From Osedax frankpressi (taxonomy: Eukaryota > Annelida > Polychaeta > Sabellida > Siboglinidae): a stretch of 64,000 nt of DNA. Positions 26,501-39,085 of this stretch are shown in pieces (within the stretch, counting starts at the first letter, position 1; each line of letters starts with the position of its first letter). The notes below the pieces were generated by a model. The model made no database searches and was not told where the DNA came from. It saw only the letters and a program-made list of their open reading frames with translations. Position numbers and translations under genes: made by a program. Location: contig OZ038315.1 of the NCBI GenBank assembly GCA_964035775.1, positions 13,882,467 to 13,946,466 on the forward strand, in the 5' to 3' direction.

Positions 26501-29500
26501 ACTTACCAGTGTCTCTAGGCCTAGGTAGGGAAGTAGGGTGCGGGGTTTGCTGGTATGTGGTTCTAGGGGAGCCGGGTAGGTGAATGAGAGGGGTGGCTCC
26601 GATGTTCGTAATGCCCATGTTGGGTATCGAGGCATTTTTGACGTTGTGCGTCGAGGGTAACATTGCAGAAGGATGACCCTAGAGAAGAAGAAAGGGTAGT
26701 GAGGGATGGATCTGAGATATGAGGGAGAGGGTATGGCTGCGAGGGAAAGGATGAGTTATGAGGGAAGGATGCAAGCACGTATAAGCGTTTTTACAGCAAC
26801 ACTTTATTATAATTTTATTTAATTTATGTGAAAAATTTATATTAAATTTTTATATTAAAAAAAAAACTTTTCTCAATGTTATTTTTTAATATTTATTTAA
26901 ACTTTTAATTCTTAGATTGTTTAAATTCTATTTTTTGATAAGCTATTTTTTGATTTAACTTATGTATGGTATACATAATGTAAAAATGTAATATAAAATA
27001 TTTCTAGGAATTTAATTTTAATTTATACTAATCATTATATACTTTTAATGATAAATAATTATTAAATTATATTTAAAATATACTAATTTATATTAAAAAA
27101 AAATGTATTATAATTTTAGAGAATTATTTATTATTTTCCTAATTAAAGAGAATTTCACGATTGAAATTTTCAATGATCTTTTATTAAAATATTGCCACTA
27201 AATTATACAATTTTTTTAACAATTCTTTATTATATTATAATATCTCTATATTAATTTCTGTATACTTTTCCATAGTATATTTAAAATTACTAATTCATGG
27301 CCAATAATTGTTGAAATTAAAAAAAATTAATACCATGTTTTAAGGGTATTTATATTACGTATAAAAAATGTTGTAAATGAATCATAGATAAAAGTCATTT
27401 AAGATTACCTTTAGTGTAGGGTGGATGTGTCATGTAAAGGTGTGATGGGTTGAGGTGTATTGAGAATATGAGGGTGATGTTAAGGAAGAGTTTAGTTAAA
27501 TATGATGGGAATAAAGTATAATTATGATTTATAAGGAATAGTTGGGGAGACTATGAGGAGAAATTAGATAAGTATTAAGGTAAGGGAGTAATTCAGACGA
27601 AATAGTTGAGGTAGGATGATGTAGGTTGGTAGGATGATGTAGGTTGGTAGGATGATGTAGGTTGGTAGGATGATGTAGGTTGGTAGGATGATGTTGGTTG
27701 GTAGGATCATGTTGGTTGGTAGGATGATGTAGGTTTGTAGGATGATGTAGGTTGGTAGGATGATGTAGGTTAGTAGGATCATGTTGGTTGGTAGGATCAT
27801 GTTGGTTGGTAGGATGATGTAGGTTGGTAGGATGATGTAGGTTTGTAGGAAATGTTGGTTGGTAGGATCATGTTGGTTGGTAGGATGATGTAGGTTGGTA
27901 GGATGATGTTGGTTGGTAGGAAATGTTGGTTGGTAGGATCATGTTGGTTGGTAGGAAATGTTGGTTGGTAGGAAATGTTGGTTGGTAGGAAATGTTGGTT
28001 GGTAATATTGTGATTAATGATATATGATATAAATAAATTTATACCGATAATGTAGATAAGAAAGATAGGATGTATAATGTAGGATAAGAAAATAGGGTAT
28101 GTAGATAATAGGATAAGGAAAGTGGGAAAGTGGAACAGTGCATACCTGGACCTCAGCAGGGCCTGGGGATACAGTATTCTGAACGGCTTTATCGAATCTC
28201 TCGCAAAATGCTTCGATCGCACTCATTGGTTTCGTTGGTTCTGGAGCTTTTATGGAACCGTCCCTCCTGCGGGCTTTTATCTTCTCTATATGGGCGTAGG
28301 AGATGCGCTTAACAGGTGTTTAGTATTGAAGTGCGGTCATTATAGAGTTTATAGGGTACATTTGGCAGTCGTTATTGGTGAAATAGATATCGACGTGGTC
28401 CCGGAGACCCTAAACACTTCACTCGCTACGTAAACCAACCAATAATAGCCTTGTGAGCGTACTGAAGGGCCTCCTCCATGACGGAGTTTACCGAATGGCT
28501 GCTATTGTCACCCCTCTCCCTGGCGGCTCGAAGTGCAGTCATGTGGGCAGAGGCTTCTGGGTTTCTATGTGGGGGGGGGGGGGGAGAGAGGGGGTTAATA
28601 CTAGGGCCAAGACTTCTGGATTATTATGGGGAATAGAGAGGTTGGGATGGGAATAAAGGATTCTGTTATAATGATATTCTATTGAAGATGTTATAGAAGT
28701 TGTTATTGAAATTGATATTGAAATTGTTATTGAAATTGTTATTGAAGTTGTTATTGAAGTTGTTATTGAAGTTGTTATTGAAGTTGTTATTGAAGTTGTT
28801 ATTGAAGTTGTTATTGAAGTTGTTATTGAAGTTGTTATTGAAGTTGTTATTGAAGGTGTTATTGAGGTTGATATTGAAGCTGTTATTGAAGTTGTTATTG
28901 AAGTTGTTATTGAAGTTGTTATTGGAGTTGATATTGAAGTTGTTATTGAAGTTGATATTGAAGTTGTTATTGAAGTTGTTGTTATTGAAGTTGTTGTTAT
29001 TGAAGTTGTTGTTATTGAAGTTGTTATTGAAGTTATTATAGAAGTTGATATTGAAGTTGTTATTGAAGTTGTTATTGAAGTTGTTATTGAAGTTGTTATT
29101 GAAGTTGATATTGAAGTTGTTATTGAAGTTGTTATTGAAGTTGTTATTGAAGTTGTTATTGAAGTTGTTATAGAAGTTGTTATTGAAGTTGATATTGAAG
29201 TTGATATTGAAGTTGATATTGAAGTTGTTATTGAAGTTGTTATTGAAGTTGTTATTGAAGTTGTTATTGAAGTTGTTATAGAAGTTGTTATTGAAGTTGT
29301 TATTGAAGTTGTTATTGAAGTTGTTATTGAAGTTGTTTTAGAAGTTGTTATTGAAGTTGTTATTGAAGTTGTTATTGAAGTTGTTATTGAAGGTGTTATT
29401 GAAGTTGTTATTGAAGTTGATATTGAAGTTGTTATAGAAGTTGTTATAGAAGTTGTTATTGAAGTTGTTATTGAAGTTGTTATTGAAGTTGTTATTGAAG

Positions 29501-32500
29501 TTGTTATTGAAGTTGTTATAGAAGTTGTTATTGAAGTTGATATTGAAGTTGATATTGAAATTGTTATTGAAGTTGTTATTGAAGTTGTTATAGAAGTTGT
29601 TATTGAAGTTGTTATTTAAGTTGTTTTAGAAGTTGTTATTGAAGTTGTTATTGAAGTTGTTATAGAGATTGTTATTGAAGTTGTTATTGGAGTTGTTATT
29701 GGAGTTGTTATTGGAGTTGTTATTGAAGTTGTTATTGAAGTTGTTATTGAAGTTGTTATTGAAGTTGTTATTGAAGTTGTTATTGAAGTTGTTATTGAAG
29801 TTGTTATTGAAGTTGTTATTGGAGTTGATATTGAAGTTGTTATTGAAGTTGATATTGAAGTTGTTATTGAAGTTATTATTGAAGTTATTATAGAAGTTGA
29901 TATTGAAGTTGATATTGAAGTTGTTATTGAAGTTGTTATTGAAGTTGTTATAGAAGTTGTTATTGAAGTTGTTATTGAAGTTGTTTTAGAAGTTGTTATT
30001 GAAGTTGTTTTAGAAGTTGTTATTGAAGTTGTTATTGAAGTTGTTATAGAAGTTGTTATTGAAGTTGTTATTGAAGTTGATATTGAAGTTGTTATTGAAG
30101 TTGATATTAAAGTTGTTATTGAAGTTGTTATTGAAGTTGATATTGAAGTTGTTATTGAAGGTGTTATTGAAGTTGTTATTGAAGTTGATATTGAAGTTGT
30201 TATAGAAGTTGTTATAGAAGTTGTTATTGAAGTTGTTATTGAAGTTGTTATTGAAGTTGTTATTGAAGTTGTTATAGAAGTTGTTATTGAAGTTGATATT
30301 GAAGTTGATATTGAAATTGTTATTGAAGTTGTTATTGAAGTTGTTATTGAAGTTGTTATAGAAGTTGTTATTGAAGTTGTTATTGAAGTTGTTTTAGAAG
30401 TTGTTATTGAAGTTGTTATTGAAGTTGTTATTGAAGTTGTTATAGAGATTGTTATTGAAGTTGTTATTGGAGTTGTTATTGGAGTTGTTATTGAAGTTGT
30501 TATTGAAGTTGTTATTGAAGTTGTTATTGAAGTTGTTATTGAAGTTGTTATTGAAGTTGTTATTGAAGTTGTTATTGAAGTTGTAGTTACACGTGGAACA
30601 GCATTACAAAGGTAGGTAAGTAAACATCGATCGCCGTCGCACTTATGGTTAGGGAGATTCGTATCTAGGATTAGAAACGCGAAAGCAAACCGATTGAAAT
30701 AGTTATGGAGTAGTTTCGAGAAGTCCGTGGGCAAGTTGGCAATGAGTTGCAGCGGAAACGACGGTTGGTTGTAGTTCATGTCGGCGATGATGAGGTCGCG
30801 AAGCAGAGAGAACAACGGGTGAGAGCGAAATGGCGAGTTATCGTCGGATATAATTCTGCGAATGAAACCTGCGGACAGCAAACACGATGAGGAGGGAAAA
30901 GTAATTTCATCGTACGATGATCATCGAATGCGAAAATAGAATTGAGCCTTGGAATCTGACATTAACTAAATATAATGTTTCTACCCATATAGGATAATGT
31001 AGCATATGAGATATATTATATTAAGAACTATACTATATATATATATAAATATACAGCAATATTTGCTTACTATTGACCATAAGTCGAATATATATTAATC
31101 ATATTTAATACCTAGAGTTTAGTTATTTGTTGACTTATTCAAACTATTTTCAACATTGTAAATCTGGAGGTTACTCAAATTCAAACTTCTAAACAAAACA
31201 CCAATTGTATTAATAATTGTATGCAGTATATTACCTTGTTGCATGTGGGTTGGTTGCATAGATACATTGTATTTCGCATTCGAAGGATAGTTGTGCATGC
31301 TAGTCGATGTTGGAAGACCTTGACCTTGGTTAATAGATGGAGTACTTCCTGTTTACCAAGGGAAATAATCTTATATTGACCATAAACAATTCATAAGCAT
31401 TGTTGTAAGAGGATAAAGAGTTAAGTTAAGTTAAGTTGAGTTAAGTTGAGTTGAGTTGAGTTGAGTTGAGTTAAGTTAAGTTGAGTAAGTTAAGTTAAGT
31501 TGAGTTGAGTTGAGTTGAGTTAAGTAAGTTAAGTTGAGTTGAGTTGAGTTGAGTTGAGTTAAGTTGAGTTGAGTTGAGTAAGTTAAGTTAAGTTGAGTTG
31601 AGTTGAGTTGAGTTGAGTTGAGTTAAGTTAAGTTGAGTAAGTTAAGTTAAGTTGAGTTGAGTTGAGTTGAGTTAAGTAAGTTAAGTTGAGTTGAGTTGAG
31701 TTGAGTTAAGTTGAGTTGAGTTGAGTAAGTTAAGTTAAGTTGAGTTGAGTTGAGTTGAGTTGAGTTGAGTTGAGTTAAGCATTTGGAAAGGAAGCAAAGA
31801 GAGTAAGTCGAGAATATAATAGAAATTAACGGGTTATGGGAAGTGTGAAAAAACAATTAAACTATTATCAGATAAATATATTGAGAATATATTCAGTATG
31901 GAAATTACAGAACATAAGAGAATGTAAAGAGAATGTAAAGAGAATGTAAAGAGAATGTAAAGAGAATGTAAAGAGAATGTAAAGAGAATGTAAAGAGAAT
32001 ATAAACCTGTCGCAGAGTTCTGCGAATTAACTCCGTCGCAGGAGCCAATCCGCCTGTTGAGGTCGGGCAGCAACGAAGCACCCTGAACAGGCTCGAAGCC
32101 GAGCGGTTGCAGCGACGGGCCAATACTCTGCGGTGCCTGGTGGTAGGCGGTACGACCCTCGATGTGCGGGGGCGGGGGCTGGTGCTGGTGCTGCGGTGGC
32201 GCCGCCAGGTGGTACTGCGACGAAGTGGTCGGGGGCCCGGTGGTGGGCGGGGGCCCGGCTGCGGGGCCGTAGCTGAGTTGGCGGGTGCGGGCGTAAGTCT
32301 GCTGTTGGCCGTACTGAGCGTAATTGAGTTGTTGCTGTTGTTGAGGCGTCCGAAGTTGCGTGTACTGCGGCGTCGGCGCCTCGAAGCCCTGGTAAGATTG
32401 TTGGTAGTGGCTCGGCAGGTTGGCGTAGCCGGCTCCGCCCCGAGTCGTCCCCGCCCCCGCTTGGTACTGCGTCGCGGGCACTCCGTTGTACTGGTAGTGG

Positions 32501-35500
32501 TTGGGGACCATGTTGGCGTTCTGTTGCTGTTGCCAGTAAGGCTGTTGCACGGCGACGGGGTGTTGAGTCGGCGTGGTTACCGTGGCGACGGGGTGCTGAG
32601 TCGGCGTGGTTACCGTGGAGTCGGGTCGCGGGGTTACGGCGGCCGGGGGCGGCGGCGGAGTTTTCGGCGCCGGGGACGGACACGCCGAAGTCGCCGGAGT
32701 CGCGTATAAATCCGCGCCCTTGGTGTAGGCGTAGTGAGCCCTGACGTCGGCCAAGAGGTCGTCGCCGGACTCGATGGTTCGAGGTCGTTTGCGTTCGACG
32801 CCTCGATCGGGCGGAGTCAGTTCGTCGGCGTTGCGTCGAAGCGAAGCCGAAGTCGGCGTGTCGACGAGGTCTTCTCGAATCAGTTCGTCGACGGTCGTCG
32901 TCGGAAGGGACGGCGTCGAGGGAGAACGTCGAAGTCGGCGTTTATGCGACGGGGTTTCGCCGACTGTGTTCAACGGGGTGCCGGGCGTCAACGTATCGTC
33001 GAGGCTGCTGGACACCAAAGGCAATTTCTTGTTCGGAGTAAATGTACTGGAACTCTGGAATAAAAAATTATTAAATATTACATATAATAAACTATTTCAA
33101 CGATATTTATAGAAATATTATATATTAATTATTGATCTAGAAATACACTAATTAATACATTTATATAGAGGTAGGGTTTGTCAATAATATGTTTACATTG
33201 TACATATTACATTGTGAAAATTAAACTCATTTATCAAATATAAACGAGGTTTTAATAATTATTCATAGTAGGTTCTGAAATAATGCAACACAAATGTTCT
33301 GAGTACTATGCACCATGTGGTACATGGTACATATGGCAAATACATAGCCGTAGTAATCTCCTTAACACAATAGGCAAATCCCGGCATGACCCTGAATTAT
33401 ACGACAAAAGAAATTCCGAGATGACATAGACGAGTACTGACCGGCATATTGTGAATGTCCAGGGGCGAATGACACCCGGTATAGCCAGTCGAAGAGACCC
33501 GTTCACGAGTAGGGGTGCCCCATTCGTATGGATGTGAAAGGGACGAGGACTGCGAGGGAAGGGTGTCCTGCGAGAATGGGGTAGGTAGTACCCGTAAGTG
33601 GTTGATAAAAGGTAAGAGGAGGGTGTCGGGGAATAGCTCCATTTATAAGAACTTAGATTTAGAAAGATATTTGAGACAGGATAGGAAGATTTTATACAAT
33701 GTCTTTAATTAGGCGCTAATGTAGTTTTACAAACACTCACCAGGGAGCTGTGCATGGGATTGCTTTTATCCGAGCCAACGCTAGTCTGACTAGCAAAAGA
33801 GGCGGGGCTAATCGCAGCAAATGATTCGAGGCTGTCGGCTGTTTTCGGCTGGTCATCGGCTGGTTGCAGGTGGTGGCGGGGGTGGTGGGGTTGATGATGG
33901 TGGGGGTGGTGGTGGTACGGGGACGTGTCATTCAGCAAATCGTGGGCGTTTGCAACCTGCGGTAAAACACGGAAAAAAATAAAGTGGCTATTAGTGGAGA
34001 AGTGCTTTTTATAAGTCTATTAATATATAGTAGTTAAATTAATTCTATATTTTATGAGTAGTTTAAAAAGTACTTATTATATTAAATAAATTTAAACTAC
34101 GACAATGTTCAGAACTATTGAATACAACGGATTAAACAATTTGTATTTAATATGCACTAAAAATAAATCGAATAACTCGAAAACGTTATCAAAGACCATA
34201 GTTCAAGTATATAACATATATTCTAAAGCAATAGGTTACCAAATGTCCACTAACCGCTGTACACAATGGGTCATTGGAGCTAGGGGTAGATTGGTAACCG
34301 GGAGCGGAAAATCGCCCCGCACTCGAAATCGATGGATTTCCATCAAAATCCAAAAAATCCAAATCAATCGAATCCTAAAGTTGAAAATCAATATTTTGTC
34401 AGAGTGGAATTTCTGAAGAAACTAAATATATTGTGCAAAATATGGAGGCACCTTCCCAAATTAGGTAGTAAACCTATTAGGAGATGTACTGGTTTACTAA
34501 TGAATCATTCAGAAAATGACGCGGGATTTATAGAAACAAATAATTAAAATTATAACTGATTGTCAAACATTGTAAGGATCAAAACAAACATCATCAATCA
34601 ATTACAATTATTCCACGAATTGAAATTATTGTAAAGTAAAATACAACAACTGAGAAAAAAAGTTTACATATTTTCGATGTGTATTTAATTATACTTTAGT
34701 TATTTTAAGTCATTTAAAAAGAGAAAAAATCAAATGAAATAAAATATGTTAAAAACATATTTTAGTATTGTTTATAGCTTAATTTTGGTAATTTTGGAAT
34801 ATAGCATATCACTAAAAAAACAATATGGTAAATTTAATATAAACGATAAATTAATTAAAACAAATAAATTATACTCACAAATATATAATCACTGTAAAAA
34901 ACTGTTGGAATTAATTGGATTAATTAGTTAATTAAAGCAAAACATAGAAAATCATGCACCTAGAAATACTACATAATATATTACATTGTCTATATTATTA
35001 ATGCATATAAATTGAATAATTACATCAATGAATATATTTGATAAAACTAATAAATAACTAATTAGCAACTGATTTCATCTTAACTAATTGCAGTTAATTT
35101 ATCTTAATCAATCGGTTAATCCATAATGATTTATGTAAAACAATTAACTTAATTAACTAATAAATCGACTTTATTATTTATGTACCCTATTTATGTATAT
35201 TAGCTGCTAAATTATTACATTTTGAAACCCATTAAAAGGTGACATAATTAACAACTCAATTAGTTATAAAAAAACGAATGAATTAGCTCACAAACAATAC
35301 CATGACAAATTAGCTAAAGAGATTCAAACCCAACATTAGAAACTGAATGTATCGGCGAATTAATGATCGTAAAAACTAATCCACTCAAAATTGACAACAT
35401 TAGCTATTAAGTGAACGATGAGAGATTTACTTAGCCAACGAAGAATTATATAACTCACCAATGCGATAATCAACTCGAGCAAACGGGAATACTACAAATA

Positions 35501-35721
35501 ACCTTAATGCCAATGTCGCTGCAGATCTCATCGAGGAGTTGGTTCTGAATTCGGTCATCGGAGGACTTGCCGGCCACGAAGCCCGAGAGCACGGTGTCGA
35601 GGCCGTCGAGGTCGGAGAGTAGGGAGAGCGGGGCGGTCTGGGCATTGCCGCGACCTTCGTGGTGTTGACCCGAACTCGCCGTCGTCGCCGTGGTAACGGC
35701 AGCGGAGTCGCGGTACGCCAT
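23555..35721 (-). CDS. TALE-class homeodomain protein, divergent PREP/MEIS-like, 963 residues, eleven coding exons
   Basis: Probable sequence-specific nuclear transcription factor. Coding exons in order: 35503-35721, 33741-33956, 33442-33567, 32007-33054, 31235-31348, 30593-30868, 28440-28556, 28146-28285, 26507-26678, 24586-24653, 23555-23950; all phases agree. The N-terminal half is low-complexity: a His-rich stretch in exon 2, basic patches HKRRLRR and ERKRPR, and Pro- and Gln-rich runs in exon 4. Exon 6 holds [12 protein letters not shown] (about 590-601), like the HPLFPLL start of the MEIS domain. Exons 7-8 hold [17 protein letters not shown] and AIEAFCERF, placed like the MEIS-B LMxQAIQVLR...FCHRY blocks but weakly conserved. 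The homeodomain spans about 826-884: [14 protein letters not shown], the three-residue TALE loop NPYP, and [13 protein letters not shown] with the DNA-contacting Asn and Arg. Homeodomain position 50 is Thr where MEIS/PREP/TGIF usually have Ile. TGIF is the alternative assignment (LPKESV favours it). At 963 residues it is about twice the usual MEIS/PREP length. The start ATG follows an in-frame TGA. Confidence 0.85.
24641..25446. repeat. 27-bp minisatellite made from the exon-10 splice acceptor of the homeobox gene
   Basis: About 30 copies of a 26-27-bp unit whose plus-strand core is gacttcttagctatagggta. On the coding (minus) strand each full unit carries CCCTATAG followed by CTAAGAAGTC, the same junction that forms the acceptor and first ten bases of exon 10 (start 24653). 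The array overlaps the exon edge, so the duplication evidently began at the splice site. Confidence 0.95.
27600..28012. repeat. 18-bp minisatellite in the homeobox-gene intron 8
   Basis: About 24 copies of ggttggtaggatgatgta with variant units that carry atcatgtt or a shortened aaatgtt. It lies some 130 bases downstream of the exon-8 donor (28146) on the minus strand. Confidence 0.95.
28691..30587. repeat. 12-bp minisatellite, about 1.9 kb, filling homeobox-gene intron 6
   Basis: About 158 copies of gaagttgttatt with variants (gatatt, gttata, gttttag). Marker variants recur about 0.77 kb apart: for example tatagagatt at 29661 and 30441, and aggtgttatt at 29391 and 30159. This shows higher-order duplication of a block of roughly 64 units. 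The array comes within five bases of the donor of exon 6 (exon edge 30593). Confidence 0.97.
31423..31776. repeat. Pentanucleotide (GAGTT)n array in homeobox-gene intron 5
   Basis: wait-free tandem (gagtt)n interspersed with (aagtt) units, about 70 copies in total. It starts some 70 bases upstream, in the transcript sense, of exon 5 (31235-31348). A block of about 190 bases appears twice within it, indicating internal duplication. Confidence 0.93.
31917..32000. repeat. 11-bp repeat abutting the exon-4 donor of the homeobox gene
   Basis: Seven to eight copies of gaatgtaaaga beginning within ten bases of the exon-4 donor at 32006. It lets the exon-4 frame run on into the intron, which is not taken as coding. 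Confidence 0.9.
33957..35502. other. Intron 1 of the homeobox gene coding region
   Basis: Mostly AT-rich. A patch around 34105-34550 has two overlapping plus-strand frames of 103 and 71 codons and a GC-rich stretch near 34270-34335. I could not match either to a known gene or transposon family. Confidence 0.4.
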
Positions 35722-35996
35722 CTGTTGGCGGATGAGCCGAGTTCACGCAACCGACATTTGAATTAAATCTCAACTGAGAGATAGAAATTAGGATTTACGT
35801 TATCTGTACAAATGAGTATTCGCAAACGCAATTCGTGAAAAAAAACCGCCGTTGGTAATCATTAGAAAACACTCATTGCACAAACATATTACTACATCGA
35901 ATACCAGCGTTACGCTTGAGCGATTCCCGAGGCATAATCTCAGAGAATCGCTGACAAGATAAATTTAAAGTGCTAAGAAAACTTACGATGTGTATA

Positions 35997-36200
35997 ATCG
36001 CTCGATAATTTTCGATGGTATCGCAAACGTACGGCAGGACAATGGAAAACTACGACAGGACAATGGAAACTACGGCAGGACAATACATCGAGATACTACT
36101 ACACAACAAGGCGAGGTGGCATGATGCCGATTGTGAATGGAAGTCTCCAATGATGGACGATGCGAGAGTACATGCGTAAAAGACAATGTGTATTGTCATC
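35997..36200 (-). other. Probable non-coding 5' exon of the homeobox gene
   Basis: A patch of raised GC upstream of the start codon ends at a good minus-strand donor, CATC then GTAAGT (exon edge 35997). The sequence 35722-35996 would then be an intron, with an acceptor-like CGCCAACAG directly before the ATG, or else continuous 5' UTR. The outer edge is set only by loss of GC and by the minisatellite that starts near 36250. Confidence 0.4.
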
Positions 36201-36249
36201 GGCTGCTTTTAATTGCATTGTAATGTTATGAACCCGACTTTAAGCACTT

Positions 36250-37712
36250 TTGCAGTACGTCAAACACACGTCAAGATGTCAAACACACGCCAATATGTCA
36301 AACACACGCCAATATGTCAAACACACGCCAATATGTCAAACACACGCCAAGATGTCAAACACGCGCCAAGATGTCAAACACGCGCCAAGATGTCAAACAC
36401 ACCCCAAGATGTCAAACACACTTCAAGATGTCAAACACACTTCAAGATGTCAAACACATGCCAAGATGTCAAACACATGCCAAGATGTCAAACACGCGCC
36501 AAGATGTCAAACACGCGCCAAGATGTCAAACACACGCAAAGATGTCAAACACATGCCAAGATGTCAAACACGCGCCAAGATGTCAAACACGCGCCAAGAT
36601 GTCAAACACGCGCCAAGATGTCAAACACGCGCCAAGATGTCAAACACGCGCCAAGATGTCAAACACGCGTCAAGATGTCAAACACACGCCAAGATGTCAA
36701 ACACACGCCAATATGTCAAACACACGTCAAGATGTCAAACACATGCCAAGATGTCAAACACGCGCCAAGATGTCAAACACACCCCAAGATGTCAAACACA
36801 CTTCAAGATGTCAAACACATGCCAAGATGTCAAACACATGCCAAGATGTCAAACACGCGCCAAGATGTCAAACACGCGCCAAGATGTCAAACACGCGCCA
36901 AGATGTCAAACACACGCAAATATGTCAAACACATGCCAAGATGTCAAAAACATGCCAAGATGTCAAACACGCGACAAGATGTCAAACACGCGCCAATATG
37001 TCAAACACGCGCCAATATGTCAAACACGCGCCAAGATGTCAAACACGCGCCAAGATGTCAAACACGCGTCAAGATGTCAAACACACGCCAATATGTCAAA
37101 CACGCGTCAAGATGTCAAACACATGCCAATATGTCAAACACGCGTCAAGATGTCAAACACACGCCAATATGTCAAACACATGCCAATATGTCAAACATGC
37201 GTCAATATGTCAAACATGCGTCAATATGTCAAACACTCGCTAAGATGTCAAACACACGCCAATATGTCAAACACATGCCAATATGTCAAACACACGCCAA
37301 TATGTCAAACACGGGCCAAGATGTCGAACACGCGCCAAGATGTCAAACACGCGTCAAGATGTCAAACACACGCCAATATGTCAAACACATGCCAATATGT
37401 CAAACATGCGTCAATATGTCAAACACTCGCTAAGATGTCAAACACACGCCAATATGTCAAACACATGCCAATATGTCAAACACACGCCAAGATGTCAAAC
37501 ACGGGCCAAGATGTCGAACACGCGCCAAGATGTCAAACACGCGTCAAGATGTCAAACACACGCCAATATGTCAAACACGCGTCAAGATGTCAAACACACG
37601 CCAATATGTCAAACATGCGTCAATATGTCAAACACTCGCTAAGATGTCAAACACACGCCAAGATGTCAAACACATGCCAAGATGTCAAACACACGCCAAT
37701 ACGTCAAAAATC
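36250..37712. repeat. 19-bp minisatellite upstream of the homeobox gene
   Basis: About 77 copies of a 19-bp unit (aagatgtcaaacacgcgcc and close variants with aat for aag and aca or atg for gcg). The unit has no stop in any plus frame, so all three plus frames stay open for 300 to 500 codons; these are not genes. It lies directly upstream of the presumed transcription start of the homeobox gene. Confidence 0.97.
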
Positions 37713-38951
37713 ACACCACAGATTAATTATGAGTATGTGATTTAAATCAAATCTACAATAGTTCAATAACAATGGATACATTTATGGCGACAGCATTACA
37801 TAAATCACAAGGTATCAATCTATACCTACAGTTAATATATAGACAATAAATTAATGTTAAATTTATTGTATATAAAACGTATTACATATATTTTATATAT
37901 TGAATTACATTCAATATATAAATATCCAATATTTAGTAGTTGAATTTCTTCGTACGTAAGAAATGTATCCTATGATTTTATTTTACATTACATCGAAATA
38001 GCAGTTATTTTAATTGGACACCAGTTTCAAATAAATAATCAGTGTTTACTGATTTAAACTTTATACTATTATATAATCAAAGAACACACGCGCTTATTAT
38101 GTAATAGTCAGATATGAATGTGTGCATAGCGATTGCATAATACTGAATGTTTCCATTGGTAATTAATTTAATATATATTTAAATAACCATATACATATAA
38201 ATATCATAAAGTTATAAGTTGATTAATGTTAAACAAAATGTATTGTTAATAATCATAGTAAAGAGAATATATAAAAAGTGGGTATTTAAAATATATGAAA
38301 TGGTTGGTGTTTACAATGTACAGACAATGAAATAGCTAATGCAATAGACTAGACCAATACAATGTAGGTAGTAATACTAATATTGTTCACGTTGGCGGAT
38401 TGCCTGGGGATATGTACAGATGTTTCCCGTGTGCAAAGCATACCGTAAAACCTTTGATAATAACCCCAAGACCATTGCTCATATCAATTGTGTTTACTCA
38501 AAAAATCACATATAATATTATAAGTTTATTGTATTTGATGTAAATATATGAAAGAGATAATCACTTTTTTTATTTATCATTACAACATCAATAGTATACA
38601 CAGATAATTTATATTTGTAATTGAGTTTTTATATAATTAGAAATTAGTAATAAGTACTTATAAATTAATAAGAAGTACTTTTAAATTAGTAATAAGTACA
38701 TATTATATATTGTTGTATATTGTTGAATATTATTGAAAACGGTTACAAATTATTATAATTCTAAAATTTAAATTATCAAAATATAATTTTGCTAAATAAA
38801 TGATATTCTTGTTATGTTATATTAATATTATTATTGTTATGTTTATTGATATATATTTTATTATTCTAATTTATTTAATAATAATAAATTAATAGAATAT
38901 ATTATATAAATATTTGAAATAAAAATGAATTACTCGTAGAAACTCACTAAC

Positions 38952-39085
38952 ATTATTAAAAGAAGATATGGTCGGTTTGGGAAGAGCAGTCATTGTAATT
39001 CCGAATATATTGCAAGTATTCAAATTATTGTAGTGATGTAAAAACAAGCAGATAAATCTAGCGATTTTGATAAACGCTTCAAACC
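38952..39085 (-). other. Candidate isolated exon, faintly RasGEF-like
   Basis: Minus-strand frame of 44 codons between an acceptor-like TTTGTGCAG and a donor GTTAGT. It contains FEAFIKIARFI and HHYNNL, which loosely resemble the FIKIAxxL..LNNFNS helix of Ras guanine-nucleotide exchange domains. Neighbouring exons that would complete the domain were not found, and a frame of this length can occur by chance here, so this is a weak lead only. Confidence 0.15.

Noticed and set aside
29616-30881. 421-codon minus frame starting with genuine protein and ending in TTSITTSI repeats
   Set aside because: Only the first part (30868-30593) is exon 6 of the homeobox gene; the rest is the intronic 12-bp array after the donor.
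32027-33112. Long Arg-rich frames on the plus strand and in another minus frame
   Set aside because: Shadows of GC-rich exon 4 of the homeobox gene; they show no splice-consistent continuation or domain.
36213-37745. Several overlapping open frames of 90-496 codons with MSNTRQDVKH-like repeats
   Set aside because: They are the three plus frames of one 19-bp stop-free tandem unit; the same 19-residue period appears in every frame, so this is a minisatellite.
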